In this document: positions 44,748 through 54,445 of the stretch, piece after piece
Position numbering within the stretch: position 1 is the first letter of the stretch
How the letters are laid out: the number at the start of each line of letters is the position of its first letter
Assembly: GCF_001787335.1 (NCBI RefSeq)
Contig: NZ_CP014674.1
Coordinates: forward strand, 2,757,001 to 2,821,000
Length of the DNA: 64,000 nucleotides
Source of the DNA: Kozakia baliensis
Lineage (GTDB): Bacteria; Pseudomonadota; Alphaproteobacteria; Acetobacterales; Acetobacteraceae
Reading direction: 5' to 3'
The notes under the pieces: model-generated
What the model was told of the DNA's origin: nothing
The model's database searches: none
What the model saw: the letters and a program-made list of their open reading frames with translations, nothing else
Made by a program: the position numbers and the translations under genes

Positions 44748-46520
44748 ATGAAACATATTCGACGTCTCGCGCCCATGGCGTTGACTTGCCTGCTGGCTTC
44801 TTCTTCCGCTCTCGCCGCCGGTGCGAATTCGGACGAAGCGCTTCGCCAGTTCGATGAATTGTTGAATGAGCAATGGCAGTATCAACTGCGCGAAACGCCC
44901 GATCTCGCCACGACCATTGGCGATACGCGCTATAATGACCGTTGGAGCGATTATTCCCTCCAGCATGTGCAGGAAACCCGCACTGCCGTAACGGATTTTC
45001 TGAAGCGTTTCCGAGCGGTCAATCCATTGCTTCTTGATGACCAGCGCAAAATCAGCCGTGCGATGATGATCGACCGTCTGAAAATGCGCCTGAAGGGTAT
45101 TCTCCTTAAAACATACGAAATGCCGGTCGATCAGGTCGAAGGTATTCAACTTTTCTTCCCCGGCTTCGTCTCCTCCATCCCTTTTGAGACCACCAAGAAT
45201 TACGAGGATTACCTCGCCCGTCTCCATGCTCTGCCCGCGGCGTTGACGCAGATAACCGCCGTTTTGCGCCAGGGCGAGAAAGATGGGTTGATGCCGCCGC
45301 GCTATCTGCTTGAAAAATCCGCCGAACAGACGCGCCAGATTGCCGAACCGACCGGTGAGAATAATGTGTTCGGTCAACCGGTCCTGCATTTTCCGGGAAC
45401 GATTTCCGTAGCGGAACGCGCCCGTCTCCATGACGCCATTCTGCAAGCGGTGGATAAAGAGGTCCGCCCCGCCTACGCGCAATTCGCACAATTTCTCAAA
45501 ACCGAATATGCGCCCAAGGGCCGGTCTCAGGAAGGCATTTGGGCGTTGCCCAACGGCACGGCGCTTTATCGCTACGATGTGCGATTGCAAACCACGAGCC
45601 GCATGGCCCCCATGCAAATTCACCAGCTTGGCCTCGAACAAGTAGCGCGGATCGAGCGGGAAATGACGGAGATCGCGCATAAGCTCGGTTTTGCCGATTT
45701 GGCGGCGTTACGCGCGTCCGTCGATCACGATCCGAAGCTTTACGCCCATTCGCGTGATGAAATCGTCGAGAAATATCGCGGCTATATTGCACAGATGTGG
45801 CCGCAACTGCCGCGCTTGTTCAACCATATTCCCAAAACCAAGCTGGAAGTGCGCCCCGTCGAACAATATCGTGAAGCGGACGCGGCGGGAGCGGAATATC
45901 ATCAAGGCACGCCGGACGGCGCTCGGCCCGGCATCGTGTTCGTCAATACCGGGGATTATGCCAAGCGCGATCTCTATACGATCGAAGACACCGCCTATCA
46001 TGAAGGCGTACCGGGTCATCATTTCCAGATTTCCACGGCACAGATTCTGCCGCTGCCGCCTTTCCGCCAGCAGGGCGATTACAACGCCTATATCGAAGGT
46101 TGGGCGCTTTATGCGGAAGGTCTTGGCAAGGAACTGGGCTTTTACCAGAATGCCTATAACGATTACGGTCGCCTGAACGGCGAGCTTTTACGTGCGGACC
46201 GCCTCGTTCTGGATACCGGCGTGCATGACAAGCACTGGACGCGCGCGCAGATGATCGCCTTCTTCCACGCGCATCCGCCGACCAACGAACCGGATATGCA
46301 AGCCGAGACGGATCGCTACATCGCTTGGCCCGGACAGGCACTCGGTTACATGCTCGGCCAGCAGACTATTTTGAAACTCCGCGCTCATGCGCAGAAGGAA
46401 CTTGGCGCGAAATTCGATATCCGCGCCTTCCACGATATCGTCCTCTCTGGCGGCGCAATGCCGCTGGATATGCTCTCCACGCGCGTGGAGGAGTGGATCA
46501 AGAAAACGAAAGCAGGTTGA
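44748..46520 (+). CDS. DUF885-family secreted putative metallopeptidase
   Basis: A 590-residue exported protein with a signal peptide (MALTCLLASSSALAAG). The second half contains the zinc-binding-like motif YHEGVPGHHFQ and YIEGWALYAEGLGKELGFY, both hallmarks of DUF885 proteins, which resemble peptidases with an HExxxGHH arrangement. Substrate and biological role are unknown. It follows the RND operon by 31 bp, and its stop is a few bases from that of the convergent pucG. Confidence 0.85.
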   Translation: MKHIRRLAPMALTCLLASSSALAAGANSDEALRQFDELLNEQWQYQLRETPDLATTIGDTRYNDRWSDYSLQHVQETRTAVTDFLKRFRAVNPLLLDDQRKISRAMMIDRLKMRLKGILLKTYEMPVDQVEGIQLFFPGFVSSIPFETTKNYEDYLARLHALPAALTQITAVLRQGEKDGLMPPRYLLEKSAEQTRQIAEPTGENNVFGQPVLHFPGTISVAERARLHDAILQAVDKEVRPAYAQFAQFLKTEYAPKGRSQEGIWALPNGTALYRYDVRLQTTSRMAPMQIHQLGLEQVARIEREMTEIAHKLGFADLAALRASVDHDPKLYAHSRDEIVEKYRGYIAQMWPQLPRLFNHIPKTKLEVRPVEQYREADAAGAEYHQGTPDGARPGIVFVNTGDYAKRDLYTIEDTAYHEGVPGHHFQISTAQILPLPPFRQQGDYNAYIEGWALYAEGLGKELGFYQNAYNDYGRLNGELLRADRLVLDTGVHDKHWTRAQMIAFFHAHPPTNEPDMQAETDRYIAWPGQALGYMLGQQTILKLRAHAQKELGAKFDIRAFHDIVLSGGAMPLDMLSTRVEEWIKKTKAG

Positions 46521-46526
46521 GCGGCG

Positions 46527-47711
46527 TCAGAAGCCGTTTCTTTCGCTCGCCAGCACTTCTTTCAAAGCCGCCAGCGTGATGCGTACCTTGTTCAATTCGG
46601 CATTGTAGCCCATCGCGCCGATGCGCCAGATTTTCCCGGCGAGCGGCCCGAATGCCGTGCCGATTTCGATCTGATATTCCTCGCGCATCCGATGCCGCAC
46701 GCGTTCGCCATCCACATCTTGCGGGACATAAACGCCTGTTACGTTGCTCATGCGGTAGGCATCCTGACCATAGACGGTCAGGCCTAACGCGCGCAGCCCC
46801 GCCGTCATGGCGGCACCTGCCGCCGCATGGCGGGCGAAACGTGCTTGTAGCCCTTCTTCCAGCATCACGCGCGCACATTCCCGCGCAGCGTAGAGCATGG
46901 ACGTGGCTTCAGTGTGATGGTTCAGCCGTTTTTCCGACCAATAATCCATGATCATGGCCAGATCGAAATAGTTGGAACGGATGAAAGGGCGTGTTCCATC
47001 GGAAATATCGTCGCGCTTGATGCCGCTCTCCACTTTCCGGCGGGAGAAGATAAATTCCGCTGCCCGGTCGGAAATGGTGATCGGCGCGCTGCCCGGTGGG
47101 CCGCCCATGCATTTCTGCAAGCCGCCCGTGACGATATCGATGCCCCATTCGTCGGTCTTGACCGGCATGCCGCCGAGCGTCGCCGTTGCGTCCACATAAG
47201 ACAGCGCGCCGTATTGGTGGCACAGCGCGCCGACGCCATCCAGCGGTTGCGCCGTGGTAGTGGAAGTGTCGCCATGGATGGTCGCGAAAACGGCGGGTTT
47301 ATGCTCCGCCAGCGCCGCTTCGATCTGCTCCAGCGTCGCCACCTGCCCCCATTCGAGATCGAGCGTTCGGATATCGGCTCCAAGCCGTTCCGCGATTTCG
47401 GAGAGCAACATGCCGAACCGCCCCGCGCGCACGATCAACACCCGCGCGCCTGGCTCGATCAGCGAGGTCAACGCCGCTTCGATTCCCGCGCGCGCCGTGC
47501 CGTCGATCAGGAACGTCCAGCGGTTCTTCGTCATGAACACCTGGCGATAGAGCGCCATGGTCTGGTTCATGTATTCCGTCATTTCCGGGTCGAACTGGCC
47601 GAGCATGTCCGCGCTCATGGCGCGCAGCACGCGCGGATGCACGTTCACAGGGCCAGGCCCCATCAGCAGCCGTTGCGGCGGATTGATCTCACCAAAGAAA
47701 TTATCGCTCAT
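46527..47711 (-). CDS. pucG: Ureidoglycine-glyoxylate aminotransferase-like (class V)
   Basis: A 394-residue PLP enzyme. GPGPVNVHPRVLRAMSADML begins the fold; DGTARAGIEAALTSLIEPG and HGDTSTTTAQPLDGVGALCH lie upstream of the PLP lysine in GLQKCMGGPPGSAPITI. The sequence resembles PucG, which uses ureidoglycine or alanine to form glycine from glyoxylate in purine breakdown; an alanine-glyoxylate or serine-glyoxylate aminotransferase cannot be excluded. It overlaps the allC stop (ATGA), which favours the purine role. Confidence 0.85.
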   Translation of the reverse strand: MSDNFFGEINPPQRLLMGPGPVNVHPRVLRAMSADMLGQFDPEMTEYMNQTMALYRQVFMTKNRWTFLIDGTARAGIEAALTSLIEPGARVLIVRAGRFGMLLSEIAERLGADIRTLDLEWGQVATLEQIEAALAEHKPAVFATIHGDTSTTTAQPLDGVGALCHQYGALSYVDATATLGGMPVKTDEWGIDIVTGGLQKCMGGPPGSAPITISDRAAEFIFSRRKVESGIKRDDISDGTRPFIRSNYFDLAMIMDYWSEKRLNHHTEATSMLYAARECARVMLEEGLQARFARHAAAGAAMTAGLRALGLTVYGQDAYRMSNVTGVYVPQDVDGERVRHRMREEYQIEIGTAFGPLAGKIWRIGAMGYNAELNKVRITLAALKEVLASERNGF

Positions 47712-48958
47712 GCCGCTTCTCCGAACCGCTCCACAAATTCCACCAAGGCGCGATGCGCCGCTTCCACATCTACGCTTTCCACCGATTCCGCCGGATTATG
47801 GCTGATCCCGCCCGCGCAGCGGATGAACAGCATCGTCATCGGGGCGAGATGCGCCATGATCATGGCATCATGCCCCGCCTGGCTCACCAGCAGCGGCGGC
47901 GTTTCTTTCGCCGTGGCGCGAATGGCGCTGTCCAGTAGCGTATTCAGCCGTGTGTCGCATAGCGCGCCGGTCAGTTCCTGCGTGCGCGTTATTTCCAGTT
48001 CGATCCCACGGCGCGCGCCGATTTCGCGCAGTGCCGCCACGATATGCTCAGCCGCCTGCTCGCGCACGTCCAGTTCGACCGCCCGGATATCGACGCTGAA
48101 TTCCACCCGCCCCGGCACGATGTTGGGCGCACCCGCGCCGACCGAGAGCCATCCGACCGTCGTCACCAGATCGATCGGATCGCGCTGACCGATACGCTCG
48201 ATCGCCTCAATCGCTTCGGCGCTGGCGGCCAGCGCGTCACGCCGTTCGTGCATGGCCGTTCCGGCATGGGCTGCCTGCCCTTGGAAAACGACGCGATAGC
48301 GGTATTGGGAGGCAATGCCGCGCACCAGACCGAGCGGTAAACCGGCGCGTTCCAGATGGGGCGCTTGTTCGATATGCGCTTCCACATAGGCCAGCACATT
48401 GGAGCGTTTGGCGCGTGCGAAATGCGCTGCGTTCAGGCCCCAATCTGCCAAAGCGTCGCACAGCGTTATGCCTTCTTCATCCGCCACGGCATCGTCGATT
48501 TCCTGCAAGCATCCGGCGGCGGCGCGCGAGCCCATCATATAAGTCGGGAAGCGGGAGCCTTCCTCATCGCCGAAGCCGATCACTTCAAGCGCGAAAGGGA
48601 AAGTTTTTCCTTTTTGGTGAAAAGCGGCGATTGCTTCGATACCGAGCAACACGCCCAACATGCCATCGTAACGCCCGCCATCTTTGACGCTATCGACATG
48701 AGAGCCGAACAGCAGCGCCGGAGCCTCGGGCTTGGCGCCTTCATAGCGGCCGATGAGATTGCCTGCCTCATCGATCGCCACACCCATTCCCGCCTCGCGC
48801 ATCCAGGTTGCGATGCGATCCAGTGTGGCGCGGTGTCCGGGGCCGAGAAAGGGGCGGAAAAGGCAATCGGGACGATCGCTATAAGGAGTCGTCCCGAGTT
48901 CGTCGCAGCGCGCTTTCGCTCGCGCGCCGCCGATGGAATTGTCTATCGCCGCGTTCAT
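47708..48958 (-). CDS. allC: Allantoate amidohydrolase-like M20 peptidase-family enzyme
   Basis: A zinc-dependent amidohydrolase of about 416 residues. Metal ligands are in LLFGSHVDSVKDGGRYDGML, then GFGDEEGSRF and YVEAHIEQAP, with AAHAGTAMHERRDAL and GGISHNPAES in the usual order. The closest match is allantoate amidohydrolase; N-carbamoyl-amino-acid hydrolases share the fold. The start is the ATG at 48958 or the one at 48970. It is paired with pucG, so the two probably degrade allantoate and ureidoglycine. Confidence 0.85.
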   Translation of the reverse strand: MNAAIDNSIGGARAKARCDELGTTPYSDRPDCLFRPFLGPGHRATLDRIATWMREAGMGVAIDEAGNLIGRYEGAKPEAPALLFGSHVDSVKDGGRYDGMLGVLLGIEAIAAFHQKGKTFPFALEVIGFGDEEGSRFPTYMMGSRAAAGCLQEIDDAVADEEGITLCDALADWGLNAAHFARAKRSNVLAYVEAHIEQAPHLERAGLPLGLVRGIASQYRYRVVFQGQAAHAGTAMHERRDALAASAEAIEAIERIGQRDPIDLVTTVGWLSVGAGAPNIVPGRVEFSVDIRAVELDVREQAAEHIVAALREIGARRGIELEITRTQELTGALCDTRLNTLLDSAIRATAKETPPLLVSQAGHDAMIMAHLAPMTMLFIRCAGGISHNPAESVESVDVEAAHRALVEFVERFGEAA

Positions 48959-49006
48959 GCTTGGAAACATGTCCTAAGCGGCGGCGAATGACAACGCCGC
49001 GTAGTG

Positions 49007-49924
49007 TTAAGCGCCGAGTGCCGCCTGGAATTGCGGCAGAACCTCGAACAAATCGCCGACCAGACCATAATCCGCCACGCTGAAAATCGGCGCTTCCGGG
49101 TCCATGTTGATGGCGACGATTACCTTACTGTCCTTCATTCCGGCCAGATGTTGGATCGCGCCGGAGAGACCCACGGCGATGTAGAGTTCCGGCGCGACGA
49201 TCTTGCCGGTCTGCCCGACCTGCATCTCGTTCGGCGCGAAACCCGCATCCACCGCAGCGCGCGAGGCGCCAATGGCTGCGTTCAGCTTATCGGCGATCGG
49301 TTCGAGCAGCTTGAAATTCGCCGCGTCCTTCAGGCCGCGCCCACCGGAAATGACGACGCGCGCCGATTCCAGTTCCGGACGATCGGAATGGGAGACTTCG
49401 ATCCCGATATATTCCGCATCCGGCACTTCCACCGCTGCGGAAATTTTCTCGATCGGCGCGGACGCGGAATCACCGAGCGCTACGGCCTCGAAATTCGCGT
49501 TGCGGATCGTCAGAACCTTCTTCGCATCCGTCGAACGCACAGTCGCCAGTGCATTGCCCGCATAGATCGGGCGCACGAACGTTTCGGCGTCCATGATCTC
49601 CACGACTTCGGTAATCGGCTGCACGTCGAGCAAGCCGGCCAGACGCGGGAGAACGTTTTTGCCGTAGGCCGTCGCGGCGCTCACGATATGATCGTAATCG
49701 CCCGCACGGTCGGCGATCAGCGCTGCGATCGTCTCCGCCAGGAGCGGCGTGGAATCCGCATGCAGAACGCGCACGATCCCTTCCAGCTTCGCCGCCGCTT
49801 CCGCGCCGTTCTCGCCGACGAGCAGCACATCCACGTCGCCGAAGCGCTTGGCTGCCGCCACGACGGAACGGCTGGCGGGTTTAATCGTGTTACCTTCGGC
49901 TTCGATCAGAACCAGAGACGTCAT
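49007..49924 (-). CDS. etfA: Electron transfer flavoprotein alpha subunit
   Basis: FAD-binding half of ETF, which collects electrons from acyl-CoA and amino-acid dehydrogenases. The 305-residue protein has the [20 protein letters not shown] segment, [20 protein letters not shown] followed by [20 protein letters not shown] and [17 protein letters not shown], the classical ETF-alpha C-terminus. It follows etfB with a two-base gap on the same strand. Confidence 0.96.
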   Translation of the reverse strand: MTSLVLIEAEGNTIKPASRSVVAAAKRFGDVDVLLVGENGAEAAAKLEGIVRVLHADSTPLLAETIAALIADRAGDYDHIVSAATAYGKNVLPRLAGLLDVQPITEVVEIMDAETFVRPIYAGNALATVRSTDAKKVLTIRNANFEAVALGDSASAPIEKISAAVEVPDAEYIGIEVSHSDRPELESARVVISGGRGLKDAANFKLLEPIADKLNAAIGASRAAVDAGFAPNEMQVGQTGKIVAPELYIAVGLSGAIQHLAGMKDSKVIVAINMDPEAPIFSVADYGLVGDLFEVLPQFQAALGA

Positions 49925-49926
49925 GT

Positions 49927-50676
49927 TCAGATCACCTTCGCTTCGTCACGCAGCTTTTCGACCAATTCGGCGGCGCTCGCCACCTTTACGCCCGCCTTGC
50001 GCACCGGCGGTTCCACGACCTTCACCGTTTGCAGGCGCGGCGTCAGATCCACGCCCAGCGTATCGGCGGCAATGGTCTCCAATGGTTTTTTGCGCGCTTT
50101 CATGATGTTGGGCATGGTGGCGTAGCGCGGCTCGTTCAAGCGCAGATCGGTGGTGACTACCGCCGGAAGCGCCAGGCGCACCGTCTCCAGCCCGCCATCG
50201 GCTTCGCGCACGACCGTCACGCGGCCATCGGCCACTGTGATGGTGTTGGCGAACGTACCTTGCGGCCAGTTCAGCTTGGCTGCCAAAATTTGACCGGTGG
50301 CGTTCATATCGTCGTCGATCGCCTGCTTGCCCATGATGACCAGGCCCGGATCTTCGCGATCGACAATGGTTTTGAGCAATTTGGCGACGCTCAGCGGCTC
50401 CAACTCGGCATCGGTCTGCACGAGGATGGCGCGGTCCGCACCCATCGCCATGGCCGTGCGCAAGATCGGCTGCGCTTCGGATACGCCGATGGTTACGACC
50501 ACCACTTCGCTTGCCGCACCTTTTTCACGCAGGCGCACGGCTTCTTCGACTGCGATTTCGTCGAACGGGTTCATCGACATCTTGACGCCTTGCGTCTCGA
50601 CACCGCTGCCATCCGCCTTGACGCGCGGCTTGACGTTGTAATCGACCACCCGTTTGACCGGGACCAATATCTTCAT
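49927..50676 (-). CDS. etfB: Electron transfer flavoprotein beta subunit
   Basis: A 249-residue AMP-binding subunit. [60 protein letters not shown] and the C-terminal signature region with [20 protein letters not shown] are typical. It lies 61 bp after the ETF-QO gene and two bases before etfA. Confidence 0.96.
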   Translation of the reverse strand: MKILVPVKRVVDYNVKPRVKADGSGVETQGVKMSMNPFDEIAVEEAVRLREKGAASEVVVVTIGVSEAQPILRTAMAMGADRAILVQTDAELEPLSVAKLLKTIVDREDPGLVIMGKQAIDDDMNATGQILAAKLNWPQGTFANTITVADGRVTVVREADGGLETVRLALPAVVTTDLRLNEPRYATMPNIMKARKKPLETIAADTLGVDLTPRLQTVKVVEPPVRKAGVKVASAAELVEKLRDEAKVI

Positions 50677-50737
50677 CTGTCTCTCGCCGATCCTGGAATT
50701 CTCGAAAAAGCTTTTCTACCCTATCGAGGCTGAAAAA

Positions 50738-52384
50738 TCACATGCCGACTGGATAGTTCGGCCCGCCGCCACCTTCCGGCGTGCACCAATCGATGTTCTG
50801 AGCCGGGTCCTTGATGTCGCATGTCTTACAATGCACGCAATTTTGCGCATTGATCTGCAGGCGCATCTCCTTCTCCGTGTCGTCCGGCACTGCTTCGTAA
50901 ACACCAGCGGGGCAATAGCGGCTTTCGGGGGAGCGATACTCTCCCCAATTGACCGCCGTCCATAGCGATGGGTCACGCAGCTTGAGGTGAACCGGCTGGT
51001 CCTCCTCATGGTTGGTGCCGGAGAGGAAAACGGAAGACGACAAATCGAAGGTCAGCTTGCCGTCCGGCTTAGGGTATTCGATGTGCCGCGTTTCGTCCGC
51101 CGGTTTCAGCGTTTCGTTATCCGCATGTTTGAAATGCAGCGTCCAGGGCGCACGACCCCGAAAAATCAGGCTATCGATCCCCGCATAGAGCGCGCCGAGC
51201 TTCATGCCCCATTTGGCGAAGGCCGGGCGCACGTTGCGCGCCTCGTGCAGTTCTTTGAAAAGCCAGGAACTTTTGAAACGGCGCGTATAGCTGGTCGCCT
51301 CGTCCGGCCCATCGCTTTGCAGGGCTTCCGCCACGGCTTCGGCCGCCAGCATGCCGGATTTCATGGCCGTATGCGTGCCCTTGATTTTGGGCATGTTGAG
51401 GAAACCGGCGGAATCGCCCGTCAGCACGCCGCCGGGGAAAGACAGACGCGGAATGGACTGAAAGCCGCCTTCGGAAAGTGCACGCGCGCCATAGGCCACG
51501 CGCCGACCGCCTTCGAAATGCTTGGCGAAGGCCGGATGCATTTTGACGCGCTGCGTTTCGTTGAAGGGCGAAAGCCACGTGTTGCGATAATCCAGACCCG
51601 TGACGAAGCCGTAAGAGACGAGGTTTTCCCCGAAATGGTAGAGCCACGCTCCGCCATAGGTATGGTCGTCCAGCGGCCAGCCGAAGCTGTGTTGCACGAG
51701 GCCGGGGCGATGGTTCTCCGCCGGAATTTCCCAAACTTCCTTGATGCCCAGGCCATAGGTCTGCGGGTCGATGCCCTTGCGCAAATTATATTGCACCATG
51801 GCGCGTTTGCTGAGCGAACCGCGCACGCCTTCGGCCAGGATGGTCTGCCGAGCGCGCAGGATCATGCCGGGGGCGAAATTCGGCCCTGGTTCTCCCTCGC
51901 GCGTGACGCCCATATCACCGGTGACGATGCCGCAGACGCGCCCGTTCTCGATGAATAAATCCGCGCCGGAGAAACCGGGATAGATCTCGATGCCCATTTC
52001 TTCCGCCTGGGCACCGAGCCAGCGGCAGACTTCCCCAAGCGAAACCACGTAGTTGCCGTGGTTGTTCATCGCGGGCATCAGCTTATCGATGAACGGAATA
52101 TCGATGGCGCGTTTTTCAGTGAGGAACAGCACATGCTCTTCCGTCACTTGGGTGCGCAACGGCGCGCCGCGTTCCTTCCAGTCCGGGAGAAGTTCCTGAA
52201 GCGCGCGCGGTTCGATGACCGCGCCGGAGACGATATGCGCGCCGATTTCGCTGCCTTTTTCGATGAGGCAGATCGTAGCGTCAGGCATAAGCTGGCGCAG
52301 CCGGATCGCGGCGGAAAGCCCAGCGGGTCCACCGCCGACCACCACTGCGTCGAACTCCATCTCTTCGCGTTCGATATCCGTCAT
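50738..52384 (-). CDS. Electron transfer flavoprotein-ubiquinone oxidoreductase
   Basis: Membrane-bound enzyme passing electrons from ETF to ubiquinone. The 548-residue product has the FAD motif DAVVVGGGPAGLSAAIRLRQ, GDSAGFLNMPKIKGTHTAMK and a C-terminal 4Fe-4S cluster domain with INAQNCVHCKTCDIKDPAQN followed by IDWCTPEGGGG. GGAG lies five bases before the ATG at 52384; a longer frame upstream is not supported. It is next to etfBA, a complete electron branch to quinone in one gene cluster. Confidence 0.95.
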   Translation of the reverse strand: MTDIEREEMEFDAVVVGGGPAGLSAAIRLRQLMPDATICLIEKGSEIGAHIVSGAVIEPRALQELLPDWKERGAPLRTQVTEEHVLFLTEKRAIDIPFIDKLMPAMNNHGNYVVSLGEVCRWLGAQAEEMGIEIYPGFSGADLFIENGRVCGIVTGDMGVTREGEPGPNFAPGMILRARQTILAEGVRGSLSKRAMVQYNLRKGIDPQTYGLGIKEVWEIPAENHRPGLVQHSFGWPLDDHTYGGAWLYHFGENLVSYGFVTGLDYRNTWLSPFNETQRVKMHPAFAKHFEGGRRVAYGARALSEGGFQSIPRLSFPGGVLTGDSAGFLNMPKIKGTHTAMKSGMLAAEAVAEALQSDGPDEATSYTRRFKSSWLFKELHEARNVRPAFAKWGMKLGALYAGIDSLIFRGRAPWTLHFKHADNETLKPADETRHIEYPKPDGKLTFDLSSSVFLSGTNHEEDQPVHLKLRDPSLWTAVNWGEYRSPESRYCPAGVYEAVPDDTEKEMRLQINAQNCVHCKTCDIKDPAQNIDWCTPEGGGGPNYPVGM

Positions 52385-52406
52385 GCGTGCTCCGCTTAGT
52401 GTCTGT

Positions 52407-53120
52407 TCAGCGATCGCGCCGCGTAAACGTCCAATAGAACGGCACGCGGCCTTCGCGGTGGGCCTTGGCTTCGTAACGTGTGGGCGACCAGCCTTCGGGG
52501 CGTTCGCCTTGCGCCGGGGCTGGCGCATCGAATAAATCTTGCGCGCCCATTACTTCCGTCACCCAATCCTGATAGACGGGATGATCGCTCGCAATGCGCC
52601 AGACGCCGCCGGGACGCAAGATGCGCGCCAGTTCCTTTATATTTTCGGGATGAACGAAGCGCCGCTTGGCGTGGCGTGCCTTCGGCCAGGGATCGGGGAA
52701 CATGAGATAAACCCGGTCCAGGCTGGCATCTGGCAAGGCCTTCAGCAATTGCCGCGCATCTTCCGGCCAGATGCGGAAATGCGGTGGCGGTTCGATGCTG
52801 TCCTCCTGCCCTTCCGGAACAAGCCGGGACAGCAGTGAACATAATCCGTTTTCGAAAACTTCGGAGGCGATGTAGCCGATATCCGGATTGGCTTCAGATT
52901 GACCGAGGGCGTGCTCGCCCCCGCCGAAGCCGATTTCCAACCAGACGGCGCACACATCGTCGCCCGTGAAGGCGGCGTGCGGATTGGCCGCCTGCGCTAG
53001 GTTCAAGCGCAGACGCGGCAACGCCTCATCCAGCAGGCGTTGCTGGCGAGCGCGTAGCGGGTGGCCGCGCTGGCGGCCGTAAAGCCGCTCAGGCTGCGGC
53101 TTGAGAGTCGTATCCGTCAG
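52407..53120 (-). CDS. trmB: tRNA (guanine-N7-)-methyltransferase, apparent CTG start
   Basis: Methylates G46 of tRNA. The 237-residue reading has WLEIGFGGGEHALGQ for AdoMet binding and the signature FPDPWPKARHAKRR. The nearest ATG/GTG/TTG start (TTG at 53021) would remove the family-like N-terminus RLYGRQRGHPLRARQQRLLD. The frame is open upstream to the metK stop with no ATG, GTG or TTG. The only early candidate is CTG at 53120, seven bases after GAGG, which overlaps the metK stop codon. I therefore propose CTG initiation coupled to metK. Confidence 0.88.
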   Translation of the reverse strand: MTDTTLKPQPERLYGRQRGHPLRARQQRLLDEALPRLRLNLAQAANPHAAFTGDDVCAVWLEIGFGGGEHALGQSEANPDIGYIASEVFENGLCSLLSRLVPEGQEDSIEPPPHFRIWPEDARQLLKALPDASLDRVYLMFPDPWPKARHAKRRFVHPENIKELARILRPGGVWRIASDHPVYQDWVTEVMGAQDLFDAPAPAQGERPEGWSPTRYEAKAHREGRVPFYWTFTRRDR

Positions 53121-53129
53121 AGCTGGACC

Positions 53130-54317
53130 TCAGCGGTTGAAAGCGCCACGCAGGGCATCGACCAGATCGGTCTGTTCCCAGGTGAAGTTGTCCAGCGCCG
53201 GATCGGGCACGCGGCCGAAATGGCCGTAAGCCGCGGTCTTGGCGTAGATCGGGCGGTTCAGACGCAGATGGCGGCGAATGCCACGTGGGCTGAGATCCAT
53301 GACTTCACGCAGCACATTGCCAAGCTTCGCTTCGTCTATGTCCTTACCGGTGCCGTCCAGATCGACATAGACGGAAAGCGGCTTGGAAACGCCGATGGCG
53401 TAGCTGACCTGTAGGGTGCAGCGATCGGCCAAGCCGGAAGCCACGACGTTCTTCGCCAGATAGCGCGCGGCATAGGCTGCCGAACGGTCCACCTTGGTCG
53501 GGTCCTTACCGGAGAACGCGCCGCCGCCATGCGGGGCCGCACCGCCGTACGTGTCCACGATGATCTTGCGTCCCGTCAGGCCAGCGTCGCCGTCCGGACC
53601 GCCGATGACGAAATTGCCGGTCGGATTCACGTAGAACTCGTCTTCCGGGCACATCCAGCCTTCCGGCAGAACTTCGCGCACGACTTCGCGCAGCATTTCG
53701 CGGATCGTGTTCTGGCGCATGCCTTCGATATGCTGCGTGGAGATCACGACCGAGGTTGCCCCCACCGGCTTGCCGTCCACGTAACGCAGCGTCACCTGGC
53801 TCTTGGCGTCCGGTAGCAGGCCCACGCCGCGTGCATCGCCGCTTTTGCGATAATCGCGAATTTTTTCGAGGATGGTCTGCGCATAGAACAGCGGCGCAGG
53901 CATCAGATGCTCGGTCTCGCGCGTTGCAAAACCGAACATGATGCCCTGGTCGCCCGCGCCTTCGTCCTTATCGCCTGCGCTATCGACGCCGACGGCGATG
54001 TCGGCGGACTGCGCATGCAGGAGAGACGTGATTTCCGCCGTCTTCCAGGAGAACCCCTCTTGCTCGTAGCCGATATCCTTGATCGCTTCGCGAGCGCGGT
54101 CGATCAGGAGATCCTGCGTGATAGAGGCGGGGCCGCGCACTTCACCGGCGAGAATAACGCGGTTGGTCGTGCACAATGTTTCGCACGCAACGCGAGCTTC
54201 CGGATCAGCCGCCAAATAGGCATCGAGAACGGTATCGCTGATGCGATCCGAGACTTTATCGGGATGACCTTCGGAAACGGATTCCGATGTGAATTGAAAA
54301 TCGCCGTAGTTGCGCAC
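53130..54317 (-). CDS. metK: S-adenosylmethionine synthetase
   Basis: Makes S-adenosylmethionine from methionine and ATP. The 395-residue protein has [20 protein letters not shown], the signature [20 protein letters not shown] and the phosphate-binding [20 protein letters not shown]. It uses a GTG start at 54317. The 128-bp gap before it (54318-54445) contains GGGTC-TT-GACCC but I recognise no riboswitch class. Its stop overlaps the ribosome site of trmB. Confidence 0.96.
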   Translation of the reverse strand: MRNYGDFQFTSESVSEGHPDKVSDRISDTVLDAYLAADPEARVACETLCTTNRVILAGEVRGPASITQDLLIDRAREAIKDIGYEQEGFSWKTAEITSLLHAQSADIAVGVDSAGDKDEGAGDQGIMFGFATRETEHLMPAPLFYAQTILEKIRDYRKSGDARGVGLLPDAKSQVTLRYVDGKPVGATSVVISTQHIEGMRQNTIREMLREVVREVLPEGWMCPEDEFYVNPTGNFVIGGPDGDAGLTGRKIIVDTYGGAAPHGGGAFSGKDPTKVDRSAAYAARYLAKNVVASGLADRCTLQVSYAIGVSKPLSVYVDLDGTGKDIDEAKLGNVLREVMDLSPRGIRRHLRLNRPIYAKTAAYGHFGRVPDPALDNFTWEQTDLVDALRGAFNR

Positions 54318-54445
54318 TCAGGGACCTCGCAGGGAATGAGTGATGGGAATGGTCGCGGATATCGTAAGACATCGCGGACGAAATGGAGCCTTGCCTTGAA
54401 GGAATTGGCCCCGAGGGTCAAGACCCAGTTCGTGGAAGACTGAAA

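Noticed and set aside
46914-48188. 424-codon open frame on the plus strand
   Set aside because: Antisense to pucG and allC, both of which have intact motifs and coupled starts; rich in Arg and Gln with no recognisable fold.
54318-54445. SAM riboswitch before metK
   Set aside because: Short hairpins exist, but I could not match the conserved core of SAM-I, SAM-II or the SAM/SAH class.
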